Shown here: piece by piece, positions 1 through 9,800 of the stretch
Layout: the number at the start of each line of letters is the position of its first letter
Position numbering within the stretch: the first letter of the stretch is position 1
Assembly (NCBI RefSeq): GCF_001570725.1
Contig: NZ_BCNV01000001.1
Location: forward strand, 2,728,001 to 2,792,000
Reading direction: 5' to 3'
Length of the DNA: 64,000 nucleotides
From: Paenibacillus amylolyticus
GTDB lineage: Bacteria; Bacillota; Bacilli; Paenibacillales; Paenibacillaceae
The notes under the pieces: model-generated
What the model was told of the DNA's origin: nothing
Database searches by the model: none
What the model saw: the letters and a program-made list of their open reading frames with translations, nothing else
Made by a program: the position numbers and the translations under genes

Positions 1-563
1 GATTGTGTTTCCACAGTTAATACTCGTAATTCCAGACCAACAATTTGTCCGCCCAACGCTTCATTTTGTGCCTTTAGGTCAGCGCCTTCCAACTCCCTCA
101 TGACAATCTGCTGGCCCAAGATCTCATTCTGTTGCTTTAATTCGAGGGCTTCCAGCTCTCGCTGTACAAGTTGTTCGCCAAAACGATCCAGCTCGGTCGG
201 CTCCGTAGGCTGTGGCTTGGTCAATTCGTCTATCTCTTCCTGGCTTAAACCTTCGATCCATAGCTCAGGAAAACTTTCCTGGGGATCTGCGTCCTGGTAC
301 GCTTCCCAAGCTGCTAGGTCAAAGCGAGGACGAAACAGTCCAGCAGGAACCGGCACGCCTACGATATAGCCGGCAATCTCCCTCTCTACTTCATCCTCGT
401 CCTCTTCCGGCACATCAGGTTCCACAGGCTGTTCAGACGCTTCAGGATCGAAGACAATTGGCTCTGGCTCGGCATAAAAAGGGACGACACCACTAAAGGC
501 ATCGTCCACCAATTCGTCCTCCAAATAGAGTCCGTCTATATTTACTTTAGGTATGGCTTTCAT
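1..563 (-). CDS. Phage tail-region protein with C-terminal coiled coil (partial)
   Basis: The frame opens at ATG 563 behind AAGGAGG and stays open to the window edge, giving at least 187 residues (MKAIPKVNIDGLYLEDELV...). The middle is acidic and proline-rich. The visible C-terminal part has two heptad-like repeats (LGQQIVMRELEGADLKAQ, LGGQIVGLELRVLTVE) and looks like a short coiled coil. Such proteins commonly follow the tail fibre in Bacillota siphophages, before an XkdX-type protein and the holin. Function is unknown; a tail or baseplate accessory role is inferred from position. The stop codon is outside the window. Confidence 0.8.
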   Translation of the reverse strand, partial: MKAIPKVNIDGLYLEDELVDDAFSGVVPFYAEPEPIVFDPEASEQPVEPDVPEEDEDEVEREIAGYIVGVPVPAGLFRPRFDLAAWEAYQDADPQESFPELWIEGLSQEEIDELTKPQPTEPTELDRFGEQLVQRELEALELKQQNEILGQQIVMRELEGADLKAQNEALGGQIVGLELRVLTVETQ

Positions 564-574
564 GGCAATCCTCC

Positions 575-2863
575 TTATTGTTCGGCTTGAAATGAAATTC
601 CGTCCAAGGAAACCCACTCATTTGCGGTTGACATTATCATGAGAGTTCCAGATGGATTAACGTTAACTTGTGCGGCTACTTGAGTAGACGAATGAGAACC
701 CACAGTACCGAAGTTATATTGAAGTTTTGGTCGATATCCTTGCGGTAGTTGAAAAACAGGCACTGCATACACTCCGGGTTTTATTAATCCCTTTAATTGA
801 ACATTCCCCAACGAATCTTTATAATATTGCACATTCTGAACGAAGTCATTGTATTTAGTCCACCCATTAAGCAACGTAGGCGTTATCCACGCAGGGTTAT
901 CCTTCTCAGCCTTTTTATTTTCAAGGACAGAAATACGTGTCGTGTTCTCCTGAAGAGTTCGAACAGTATCCAGTTGCAGAGCCTTTTCATTCTCGGCATA
1001 CGTTCCCATCATTTCCGCTGCCGGATACTTGTCCAACATCAGGTATGTGACGCTGTAGGCTGCTGACGAATCATATTGAGAAATGGGTGATCGAACAAAG
1101 CCAACGCCATTGTATGACTCAACTACAAATTCCCACGGCTCTTTACGCCCGGCTTTATAAACACCCAAATAGCGCGATACTGCTTTGCTTAATCTGCCCA
1201 TTGGTAAGGATGAAGCATTGACGTTATAGTAATTTGGACTTGCTTGAGGTTTAGCCAGTTCGCGCAACACGATACCCGTTCCGACTTCAACCTGATTATC
1301 TCCCTCAATAAACGTCAATTGTCCCTCAGACGTGATCGGTTCGACAGTTGGCATTGCAAGCTGGTATAGGAGTTGGTAATGCATCCAGTTTGATGCTTTG
1401 GCAGTGGGTAAAGTAGATGTTCCACCAGCGTAAGTTGCGCTTACTCCATCAGACCGATATGCCCAGCGTTTATTCGCACCGGCACTCCCGTTATATACAC
1501 CTTGACCGCTAGAACTTACAGTGACGTCATACATCTTCCATCCCATGAAATACGCCTTAATCTCGTCGGTTGTCGGTGTGTATGAGTCTCCCCATCCACT
1601 GTCTGAGTTTGAGATATTAATAGCTAATAATGATCCGTCTGTTGAACCATAAAGGGCGTCTGCTATCTCGATATTACCTCGACTTAATTGTATTCCATTG
1701 TATTTTGTACCCACAGGACTCCAAGTGCTTGGATCATAGGCAGGGTAGGAAAGTACTCGTACTCGTTTAAATCCGTTCGTACTTCCAGTCGAATAATTTG
1801 CATAAGACAGTTCTTCGTTTAATATTAATTTCTTCCACTTCGCCAATTTGAAATACTGCCCATCACGATCAAACACGATATCTGGGTTAGCTCCTGTATC
1901 TGGATTAGCATGTAACTCTGTTTGGAAAGCGAGCATGGCGTCTTCACGTGGTTTGAATGGTTTGGCTATGTTTCCGATGACAAGCATTGGATTTTTGAAA
2001 ATACGACTTGTGCCTGCTTGCCAAGTCCATTTAGTTGAATCGAATTCATCTGTGTATGCAGTTACACCCGACAGAACCACGCTCAAACGCACAGCAGTAG
2101 TAGCTATTTTTATAGTTTTAGATTCTCCCGGCTTAACAAAAATCCCCTGAATTCTTGTACCGGCGCTGTTGTATGTTGAAATACGCATAAAGCCAGTGGA
2201 ACTGACCGGATTGCTCAAGGTGTAATCCTGGTCACCGATCACATCTATATTGCAAGAAGCGAATGCGTCACTCCCAATAGCAGCAGAAACCAATGTTCCA
2301 AGCAAGCCGTATGCGTCGGTATCGTTGCTTGTATGTCCGGTTTTCGTCCACTCGTAAAACGGAGGTATCAAATTTTCCCCGTACCGGATCACATACGGGT
2401 TAAGTACACCAATGATACCAATCTGGCTTTGGTAGTTAAGCACTGTCCGCCCTTGAAGCCCAGCCAGCCTAAAAGCTGCGTTCTGGTTTGCCTGAACTAT
2501 GCGGATCCCTGGTTGGAGTGTAATAGCTGACCGCTCAGGAGTATCCAGCCTATCAGCAAGTTCCATTATATTTTCACGAGCTGCATCCCAATCCGCAGCC
2601 GCAAAATTACGAGCAACCCTTGTACCAGGTGTCCAAGCTTGTGCAATGCCTTGATACCCCCGCAAACAACCCTTCAGGGTATTTCCTTCAACAGATGTAT
2701 AAGTGATCGTTTCTGCTGTTTCCCCGTTGCCTATGACGGCTATCCCTTCGCCTGGTAAAAGTACGCTTGTATCAGTAACTGAAATATCTGTTTGAGCCTG
2801 TGTGATCGCCGCCGTAAGTTCCGTTTTGGGAGAATTTACGATTGCCGGATACATCTTTCTCAT
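575..2863 (-). CDS. Tail fibre / receptor-binding tail protein
   Basis: This 762-residue protein sits at the distal end of the tail operon, where Bacillota siphophages encode host-recognition proteins. Residues about 15-110 have a beta-rich module (ISVTDTSVLLPGEGIAVIG, ETITYTSVEGN, GCLRGYQG) typical of tail-fibre N-termini. The middle is Ser/Thr/Gly/Asn-rich, and the last 110 residues form a separate domain (WITPTLLNGWTKYND, QYYKDSLGNVQLKGLI) resembling fibre head domains. It lies 8 bp behind the next upstream tail gene. Receptor binding is inferred from position and composition; the receptor cannot be told. Confidence 0.75.
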   Translation of the reverse strand: MRKMYPAIVNSPKTELTAAITQAQTDISVTDTSVLLPGEGIAVIGNGETAETITYTSVEGNTLKGCLRGYQGIAQAWTPGTRVARNFAAADWDAARENIMELADRLDTPERSAITLQPGIRIVQANQNAAFRLAGLQGRTVLNYQSQIGIIGVLNPYVIRYGENLIPPFYEWTKTGHTSNDTDAYGLLGTLVSAAIGSDAFASCNIDVIGDQDYTLSNPVSSTGFMRISTYNSAGTRIQGIFVKPGESKTIKIATTAVRLSVVLSGVTAYTDEFDSTKWTWQAGTSRIFKNPMLVIGNIAKPFKPREDAMLAFQTELHANPDTGANPDIVFDRDGQYFKLAKWKKLILNEELSYANYSTGSTNGFKRVRVLSYPAYDPSTWSPVGTKYNGIQLSRGNIEIADALYGSTDGSLLAINISNSDSGWGDSYTPTTDEIKAYFMGWKMYDVTVSSSGQGVYNGSAGANKRWAYRSDGVSATYAGGTSTLPTAKASNWMHYQLLYQLAMPTVEPITSEGQLTFIEGDNQVEVGTGIVLRELAKPQASPNYYNVNASSLPMGRLSKAVSRYLGVYKAGRKEPWEFVVESYNGVGFVRSPISQYDSSAAYSVTYLMLDKYPAAEMMGTYAENEKALQLDTVRTLQENTTRISVLENKKAEKDNPAWITPTLLNGWTKYNDFVQNVQYYKDSLGNVQLKGLIKPGVYAVPVFQLPQGYRPKLQYNFGTVGSHSSTQVAAQVNVNPSGTLMIMSTANEWVSLDGISFQAEQ

Positions 2864-2871
2864 AAGATAAC

Positions 2872-3282
2872 CTACCCCTCGTCAATCTTTAGTTGACCCG
2901 CTAGATATCGAATCAGGTCATTGGTCAGTGCTGTTCTTGGCGTTTTTACAGATCCGTGATACAAGAGATTTCCGCCTGTAACAGCGTCCCTTATACCTAC
3001 ATGTGTAATCAGTCCCAAATCTGCTGTTGCAATAGGGAAAGATACATCTGCCGTATTCTGAACTCCTGCCCTCCGGTCCGAAATAACGGGGTCTCCGAAA
3101 ACAACTTGCTGCCGGGCATAGCCTCCACCTGTCACTTCTTGTCCTGTATCGGCGTCTGTAGGGTTAGATGTGTAAAGTGCAATATATACTTTGGGTGGAG
3201 CAGTGAAGTTAACAGCTCGTAGAGCCGCATTGATCGAAGCTCTCTTCCAATAGTTTGATTTCGAAAGTAAAATATCTGCCAA
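2872..3282 (-). CDS. Phage tail protein of the GGGYARQ type
   Basis: A 136-residue protein with KVYIALYTSNPTDADTG, a GGGYARQ segment and a C-terminal HVGIRDA...GGNLLYHG stretch. This pattern recurs in small tail-tip proteins of many siphophages. It starts with TTG at 3282 behind GTAGGAGGGG. It lies between Dit and the tail fibre, so a tail-tip or fibre-adaptor role is likely. The exact function is unknown. Confidence 0.7.
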   Translation of the reverse strand: MADILLSKSNYWKRASINAALRAVNFTAPPKVYIALYTSNPTDADTGQEVTGGGYARQQVVFGDPVISDRRAGVQNTADVSFPIATADLGLITHVGIRDAVTGGNLLYHGSVKTPRTALTNDLIRYLAGQLKIDEG

Positions 3283-3293
3283 GATAACCCCTC

Positions 3294-3848
3294 CTACTCA
3301 ATTTGATATTCATTAGCTATCCTGAACTTTCGTATAACGTTCGTACCTTGATTGGTTAATACAATAATCGGACTGGATTTTTCATCTCCTGAGGATGTAA
3401 TAGAAATAGTTTGAGGAGAATTGGTGATTATTGTCTCCTTCAAGCGTTCTTCACTCTCTGGAAAAGGACTTGTCCCCATTTTGATGGGGATTGTCAGTTC
3501 TCCATCAAAAATTATCTTTTCGATGTCCATAGTGCCGGCGTATCTTCCGATGTATCTTCTTCCGGGAAGGTCATCGAACGTTAACACGATATCCCCTTTT
3601 TTCACATTAAAAAGAGCCGCCACTTGGGCGACTCTTCTATGATAGTCAAGGGTGGTATCATCAGCCATGACGATACACTCCAGGTTAATTACTCTTGGAC
3701 CATAAGTACTCCCAAAATCGATTTCTCCATCCCGTCCTGCAATTTCAAGACTGTAGTCCCTGGTCGGTGGCAACACCGGGATGTTATGCTTCTTCAGGCC
3801 AAGTCCGATCTCTCGAAAGGACTTTCCATCAGCAGTAGCATTGATCAT
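3294..3848 (-). CDS. Distal tail protein (Dit-like)
   Basis: At 184 residues, directly behind the tape measure gene with a TAATG overlap, this is where Dit lies in siphophages. The N-terminal segment (PTRDYSLEIAGRDGEIDFG, YGPRVINLECIV) matches the sipho-tail N-terminal domain, which forms the hexameric hub between tail tube and tip. The protein is shorter than long Dits that carry carbohydrate-binding modules, so it is probably a classical short hub. No separate tail-associated lysin gene follows; the lytic domains sit in the tape measure instead. Confidence 0.8.
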   Translation of the reverse strand: MINATADGKSFREIGLGLKKHNIPVLPPTRDYSLEIAGRDGEIDFGSTYGPRVINLECIVMADDTTLDYHRRVAQVAALFNVKKGDIVLTFDDLPGRRYIGRYAGTMDIEKIIFDGELTIPIKMGTSPFPESEERLKETIITNSPQTISITSSGDEKSSPIIVLTNQGTNVIRKFRIANEYQIE

Positions 3849-6800
3849 TATCCCTTACCTCCTCTAGCCTGCATTCTCCGCATCAAATTATCTCGTTCAC
3901 TCCAGAAGACCTTCGCAGCCGATTCGTCCGCGATATAAGTATCTCCTGATTTAATTACGAATTGATTACTGGTCCTCTCCGGATTTACTCCGTTTGAACC
4001 TTGAGGAACTGAGAAATCAGGCATTGTGAAGTCTAGTCTGTGCATTCGTAGGTTCAGGAGATTAAACAACGAATCCTGTTGACGGTCATTAAGGATAGCC
4101 TCTCCAGCATGAGCGATAACTGGAACAGCCGCACCGCGAGGTCCTTTGACAACCCCACCTTGGGAGAAGTGTTGAAGTTTACCTGTGTCCTTCTCAACGC
4201 CGTATTTTTTACGTAGGGCTTCATTTTGTTCTTGAAGGAGCCGCATGGTTTCGGTATCACCACGAGCTTTGGCTGCGTCCCAGGCATCCTTGTTGGAATT
4301 GTACGTATAAAGATCAATTTCTTTCTGATATGAAGGGTCCTTCGATGCAGTACCAGGAGCAAAAGTTCCACCAGGAACGTCAGTCACTCCAATCGCAGCG
4401 TTTGCCACAGTAATCTGATCAAGGCGACTCTGGTATTCCAAAACAAACGCATCAAGCATACCTAGGATCGTTTCGTTCTTCTCGCTTTCCTTCAAAATCT
4501 GAATGTTTTTCAGGTTCTCTGCAGATAATTCGGTGTTTGAAGAAAATTCATCAAAGGCTGCTGAAAGATTATCATAATGCGATTTAGCATCTTGGATTTT
4601 ATCGTCAAAATCTTTTTCGCGATTTGTTTTTTCCTCTTGCAACGCCGTTTTTTGATCCTCAAGCGCTTGTTTCGCAAGCTTGCGCCCGTGTTCACGATCC
4701 ATATCCTCAATATCCTTCTGAACCTGTTTCCGCTCTGCAATACCTTCAGGACCAACAGCGGACTGAAGTTTTTCCAAACGTGCTACTTTCTCCGCACGCA
4801 ATCTCTCATAGTCATCCTGATCATTACTTCGCTCCATCGCTTGTATCAGATCATCAATGGCTTTGATTTTGGCTTCTTGAGCGGAGGCGAAAGCATCCTT
4901 CTCTGCTTGGATACGTTTAATCTCCTCATCTCTCGCATTGTCCAGTAACTTTTTCTGCTTGGTTACCGATTCGGATACGGCTTTGGTCATTTCATCCATG
5001 AGTTTTTTCTTTAGATCATAGACCTTCTCATCCGCATCCATTCGTTGATCGCTTCCTACCAAATAAGCTGCTTGAAGCTTCATGTACTCAACAAGTTCCT
5101 GTTGGGTAGTCATTTCACCGATGGCCTTTAAGTGATTGATTCGCTTCTCAGCAGCAGAATAGTACTCCTTATCCAGATCATTACGTTGCTTATAGATTTT
5201 CTGTTCTAGATCCCACAGCTGTTCAGAAGACATAGTCTTATCAGCTTGCATCTTTAGAAACTCTTGCAGCTCCCATTTCATGATGTCTACTTTTTGAGCA
5301 CCGGACATTTCCATTTTCAAAGCTTCTTTAGTCATCCACTTCTCTGAGAACTCATAACGAGACGAAATCAGTTTCTTGGAAGTATCTTGATACATTTTCT
5401 CTGCTTCGTCTCGTTGTTCTGCTTTTAGCGTGGTATCGTTTCGCATCCGGTTGTAAGCCTCGGCCTGCATTTGATAAATCTCAACCTCAGACTTACCTTG
5501 ACGCTCCATCTGATCGGTTTGTTTATCGATCCAGCTAGTCGAATTTTTAAATTTAAGATCCGTAACCTTGTTTGTCAGATCATACACTTGTTTAGCTGAT
5601 TCGACACGTTGCTCCTCAGTTAGGGCAGTATTTTTGAGTTGTCCCTGATAAAACTGAAGCTGTGTCTTGGTCATTTCCATATCGGAACGGCCTTGTTGAC
5701 GCATCCGTTCAACACGAGCCTCCATATTCGCCTGCGCCGTATCAAACTGATCACTGGCGTACTGATCCTTCATGTCAGACTTCTCAGACTGTACATCACC
5801 GATTTTTTCGGTCAGACTTCGTCTCTTATTGATCAACTCATCTGATTTCAGTCCGGACTGATCTATCATCTGACGCTGCTCCTGCATCAGTTTCTGAATT
5901 TCTGTTTTAAGTTTTAATTGAAGTTGGTACTCAGTCTTATATTCTTGTGAATCTTTCTTCATATTCTTCTGGCGCGCTTCGGATTGTTTTAAAGCCAACT
6001 CTTTGTCGGAGATTTTCATATCTTTGATTCCGAGTTTACTTTCCAATTCCGAAACATCAATGTTATACAGCTCATCGCTAATCCGCAGTTGTTCGCTTTC
6101 AGCAGTGTTTTTTGCATCCTTCAATTGCTTCTGTGTAGGTTGTGTAGTTGTACTGGACTTTTGTGGAGAATAATCAGCCAAGACTTTATCTACATACCCT
6201 ACATCTCCGTATACTTTGCTTTTGTATACTTTCTTGTACTTCTCAGAATAGGCGACCATGTCCGCCTTATTGTAACCACCGGACTTTTTGAACCAATCGA
6301 TGATACCCGATCCCATATTGTATCCGCCAAGGGCCATGGAGACATCTCCACCGGATTTCTTCAATAGCTCAGAAAGCATCTTCGTGCCTGCATCTATACT
6401 TTGTTTAACGGTTGAATTGTTCATACCATTGACTTGCATGACATTAGTAATTCCTTTGGCTCCGAACGAGGATTCTCGTTGAATCACAGCCGCAACAAGA
6501 TGTGGGTCAACATTAAATTGATTGGCAGCAGCATTAATCTCAGAAGCGTATTTACCGGCATACGCCACTCCGCCAGAGGTTGTTTGGGGACTAGTTGATG
6601 TCGGGTAAGCAGCATCTGTCGAAAGCCCCGGAATACGAGTTGCTCCGTTGTACTTCGGTGCCCAGTAGCTGCTATTCAAATCCGAAACCTTTAATCCGGA
6701 TTCCCCCATTTGAATAAACTTGCTATCACCCATATAAATACCAACATGTGAGTTGTCTTTGCCATTCGTATTGAAGAACACAAGATCTCCAACTTGAAGA

Positions 6801-9800
6801 TTTTTCTTCGATACCGCAGTTCCCGCTTTAGCTTGTTGAGCTGCGGTACGCGGTACCTGTACTCCGATCGTTTCAAACATCTCCTGCACAAACTGAGAAC
6901 AGTCTGAATATGCTCTTTGTTTGAAGTCATCAAATGATCCTGTAAACTCACCGCCTATTTGCTTGTATCTCATCACACCAGAGTTAGCCAGGTCAACAGC
7001 TGTGGACAGCATTCTTGTAATGTCTGATGACGTTCCGCCACCTGTCGTAATCTCCGTTTGAGAAGATACGAGTTGGGAGGGATCATTGTATCCTTGTTCG
7101 TAGAGTTTTTGTTCCTCAAGCAACGCTTTACGCTTCTCAGCCAGTATATCAAGGTATTCTTTGGATGACTTCGCAACACGCTTCTGCTGAGAATCCAATT
7201 TTTCCAAGGACTTATTGTAGCCTTCAATCGCTTTCTGTAAGTCCGTCATAATCTCTACGGTTTCTTTTTTTGCCTTGTTATTGTCTTCTACCCCGTAAGT
7301 GTCATCTTCCAGAAGCTTAGTCATGGCTTCGATCTGGTCATTGCTCAACTGTAGTTGACCGGCATATTTTTTCACGACATCGTTTAACTCATTAAGTTTT
7401 TGTTTTTTAGCTTCAAGTTGCTCATTGGCCTTTTGTTGAAGAAAATTAGCTATGCCTTGATTCATAAGCTGTGCGCTATTTAATTCAGAAGCATTCTTCT
7501 TCTGTTCTTGGGTGATTTCTTTTTCAATATCTTTGATTTTCTGGCGAGCTTCAGCAAAGGTTGAGATAGATTCAAATTCTTGCCCATAAAACTGAATTCG
7601 TTTTAAACTCTCCAGCGCCACACTGCGCGTTGAATCCCTCTCTGCTTTCAGATCATCAATAGCTTTCTTGATTTTAACTTGTCGCAATTTTTCTAAAATT
7701 TGTCCTTCGAATATCCATCCATCCGTTGTCTTCCGGATCTGGGAAGCCAATTCAGGGTATTTTAGAATCAAGTCTGCCACAGCAGATGCACTTAATGATT
7801 GTCCTTTGGAGAGTGTGTCAGCGACTTGGTTCAGTTCAGAAACAGATGAAATACTTGCTTGAACGGACTCTCTCAGAGCCTTCGTCTGCTCAACCAGTTT
7901 TTCAGTCAGTTCTTCAATCGTATCAGATGCCTTCCCATTTATCCCCGCCAAAGCATCTATTTCCTTTTGAGCTTCGACTGATTCTACGGTCATTTGTTGC
8001 ATTTGGACATTCGCATCACTTAATGATGCTTCAAGTTCGCGATTTTTGGTCTCTAAAGAGTCCATTTTCAATCGTAAATTCTCCAGTTGGTTGGATGATT
8101 CGTCCACGCTTTTGAAACTGAAGATGTTCTTCATAAACTCCATGCCGCCAGCGATCAAACTATTTTCAAGAGACTCTATCTTCTCCTTCGTTTTTTCAAT
8201 AGCTGCGATGTTTTCATTCATTTGGTTCTGTAAACCGTTTTTCTGATCTTCTAATACAGCTTTTCTGGCTTCCCTTTGCTTATCAATGAGTGAATTAAGC
8301 GCAGCAATTTGTGTTTGAGTTGCCTCATCCGTGAACCCCGCAGCTTCAAGCTGTGCCAATCCTTCTTTACTTATAGTCATCGCCAGAGCCTTAGATATCT
8401 CTTCCAGTTGACGTTTCGCCTGTTCCTGTTTACTTGTGGATAGCGTTCCGCCATCAATCATCGCTTTTAAAGAATTGTGAGCATTGACCATCTTCGGCAA
8501 CAAATCAATCTGACGTTGATACTGACTTATCATTTGTTGACTCGCCGAATCGTTGTCCTTCATCATCTGAATCCGATCACGTTCTGCTTTTTCGGCTTCC
8601 CCACTTTTCATAGCAAAAATAGCGATAGCTCCGACAAGTAGAGATAGTCCCGCAGTTGCCGCCGCCATAGTAACCGTAGCAGCAGCCTGCGCCCTGCTCA
8701 ATGCACCGGTTGCCACTGTTGCCGTGGTGGTCGCTACAGCTTGTGCTTCCCGTGCGGCTGTCTGCTGAACTGTGGAGATAGTTACACCTTCACTGGAAAC
8801 GATATTAACTGTATTCGCAGCAGAATTCGCCGCTGTTGCAGTTGTACTGGCAACTGTTGTAACAGTCTCTTGCGCTTTTGCGGCATTCAGAACTTGAATT
8901 GCAGCTATTACAGACGCAATAGGACCGCTAAGAGCCTTATACGCCAACAGCAGTCCACTTAGTCCAGCAGCAGCGGCGTAGACGCCTGTCGGTATTTTCG
9001 TCAAACCGATCAATAACTGATCAATGCCATCTAGTACGTCTTTAATCATCTGACGCAATCCATCTTCGCCGGCAGTGTTAAAGATTTCAAGAAGTGACGT
9101 TCTGGTCTGAGCTGCCTTGCGCTGGATGGTATCCATTTGTACGGTCAAATACTGCATCGTAGATCCGGAAGACCCAACAGAAGCAGCAGTACCCAGCAAG
9201 ATATCACCTACGTTGAGGGAAGCGGCCAGTTTTGCATATTGGTAAACACCTCGGGATATATCTGCATAGGACTGCGTAAGGTCGTAGTTTTTATCTGTTA
9301 CTTGGATCGAGAGATCTAACAGAATATCCTCTGCCTTCCGCCACTGCTCAACCCCGTCTACAACCTCCTTGGTTTTAACACCAAGACGCTCAATCTCATC
9401 CACCGCTTTATCCGTCCGAATCGTACCTAGAACTGTTTTCCACATGTTACCGAGGTTTTCCCCGGACAACGCCGTATTACGAACACCGGCAGAGATCAAT
9501 CCGTTCATCACGTCAAATGACACACCTGTTTCCGCAGCAATTTTACCAGTACGTTGAAAAGCGGCTCCAAGGTCACGCGCCGGAGCCATAGTGTCATGGG
9601 CAACTTTTGACCAGGAATCCAGGACCCTGTTACCAATAACCATAGCTTCGTTGGCATTGGTGATATGGACTCCATATTGAGACATTACAGATTCCATGGA
9701 CTTGGTAGCGTCCTCAAGCTCAACCATGTCCACCGTGGACAGCTTAGTAGATTGACGCACAAGCTCTTGAACAACGTTAACATCTTTGTACATACGGCCC

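Noticed and set aside
212..496. Plus-strand frames at the left edge
   Set aside because: They are antisense to a minus-strand gene that starts at 563 with AAGGAGG and runs off the window.
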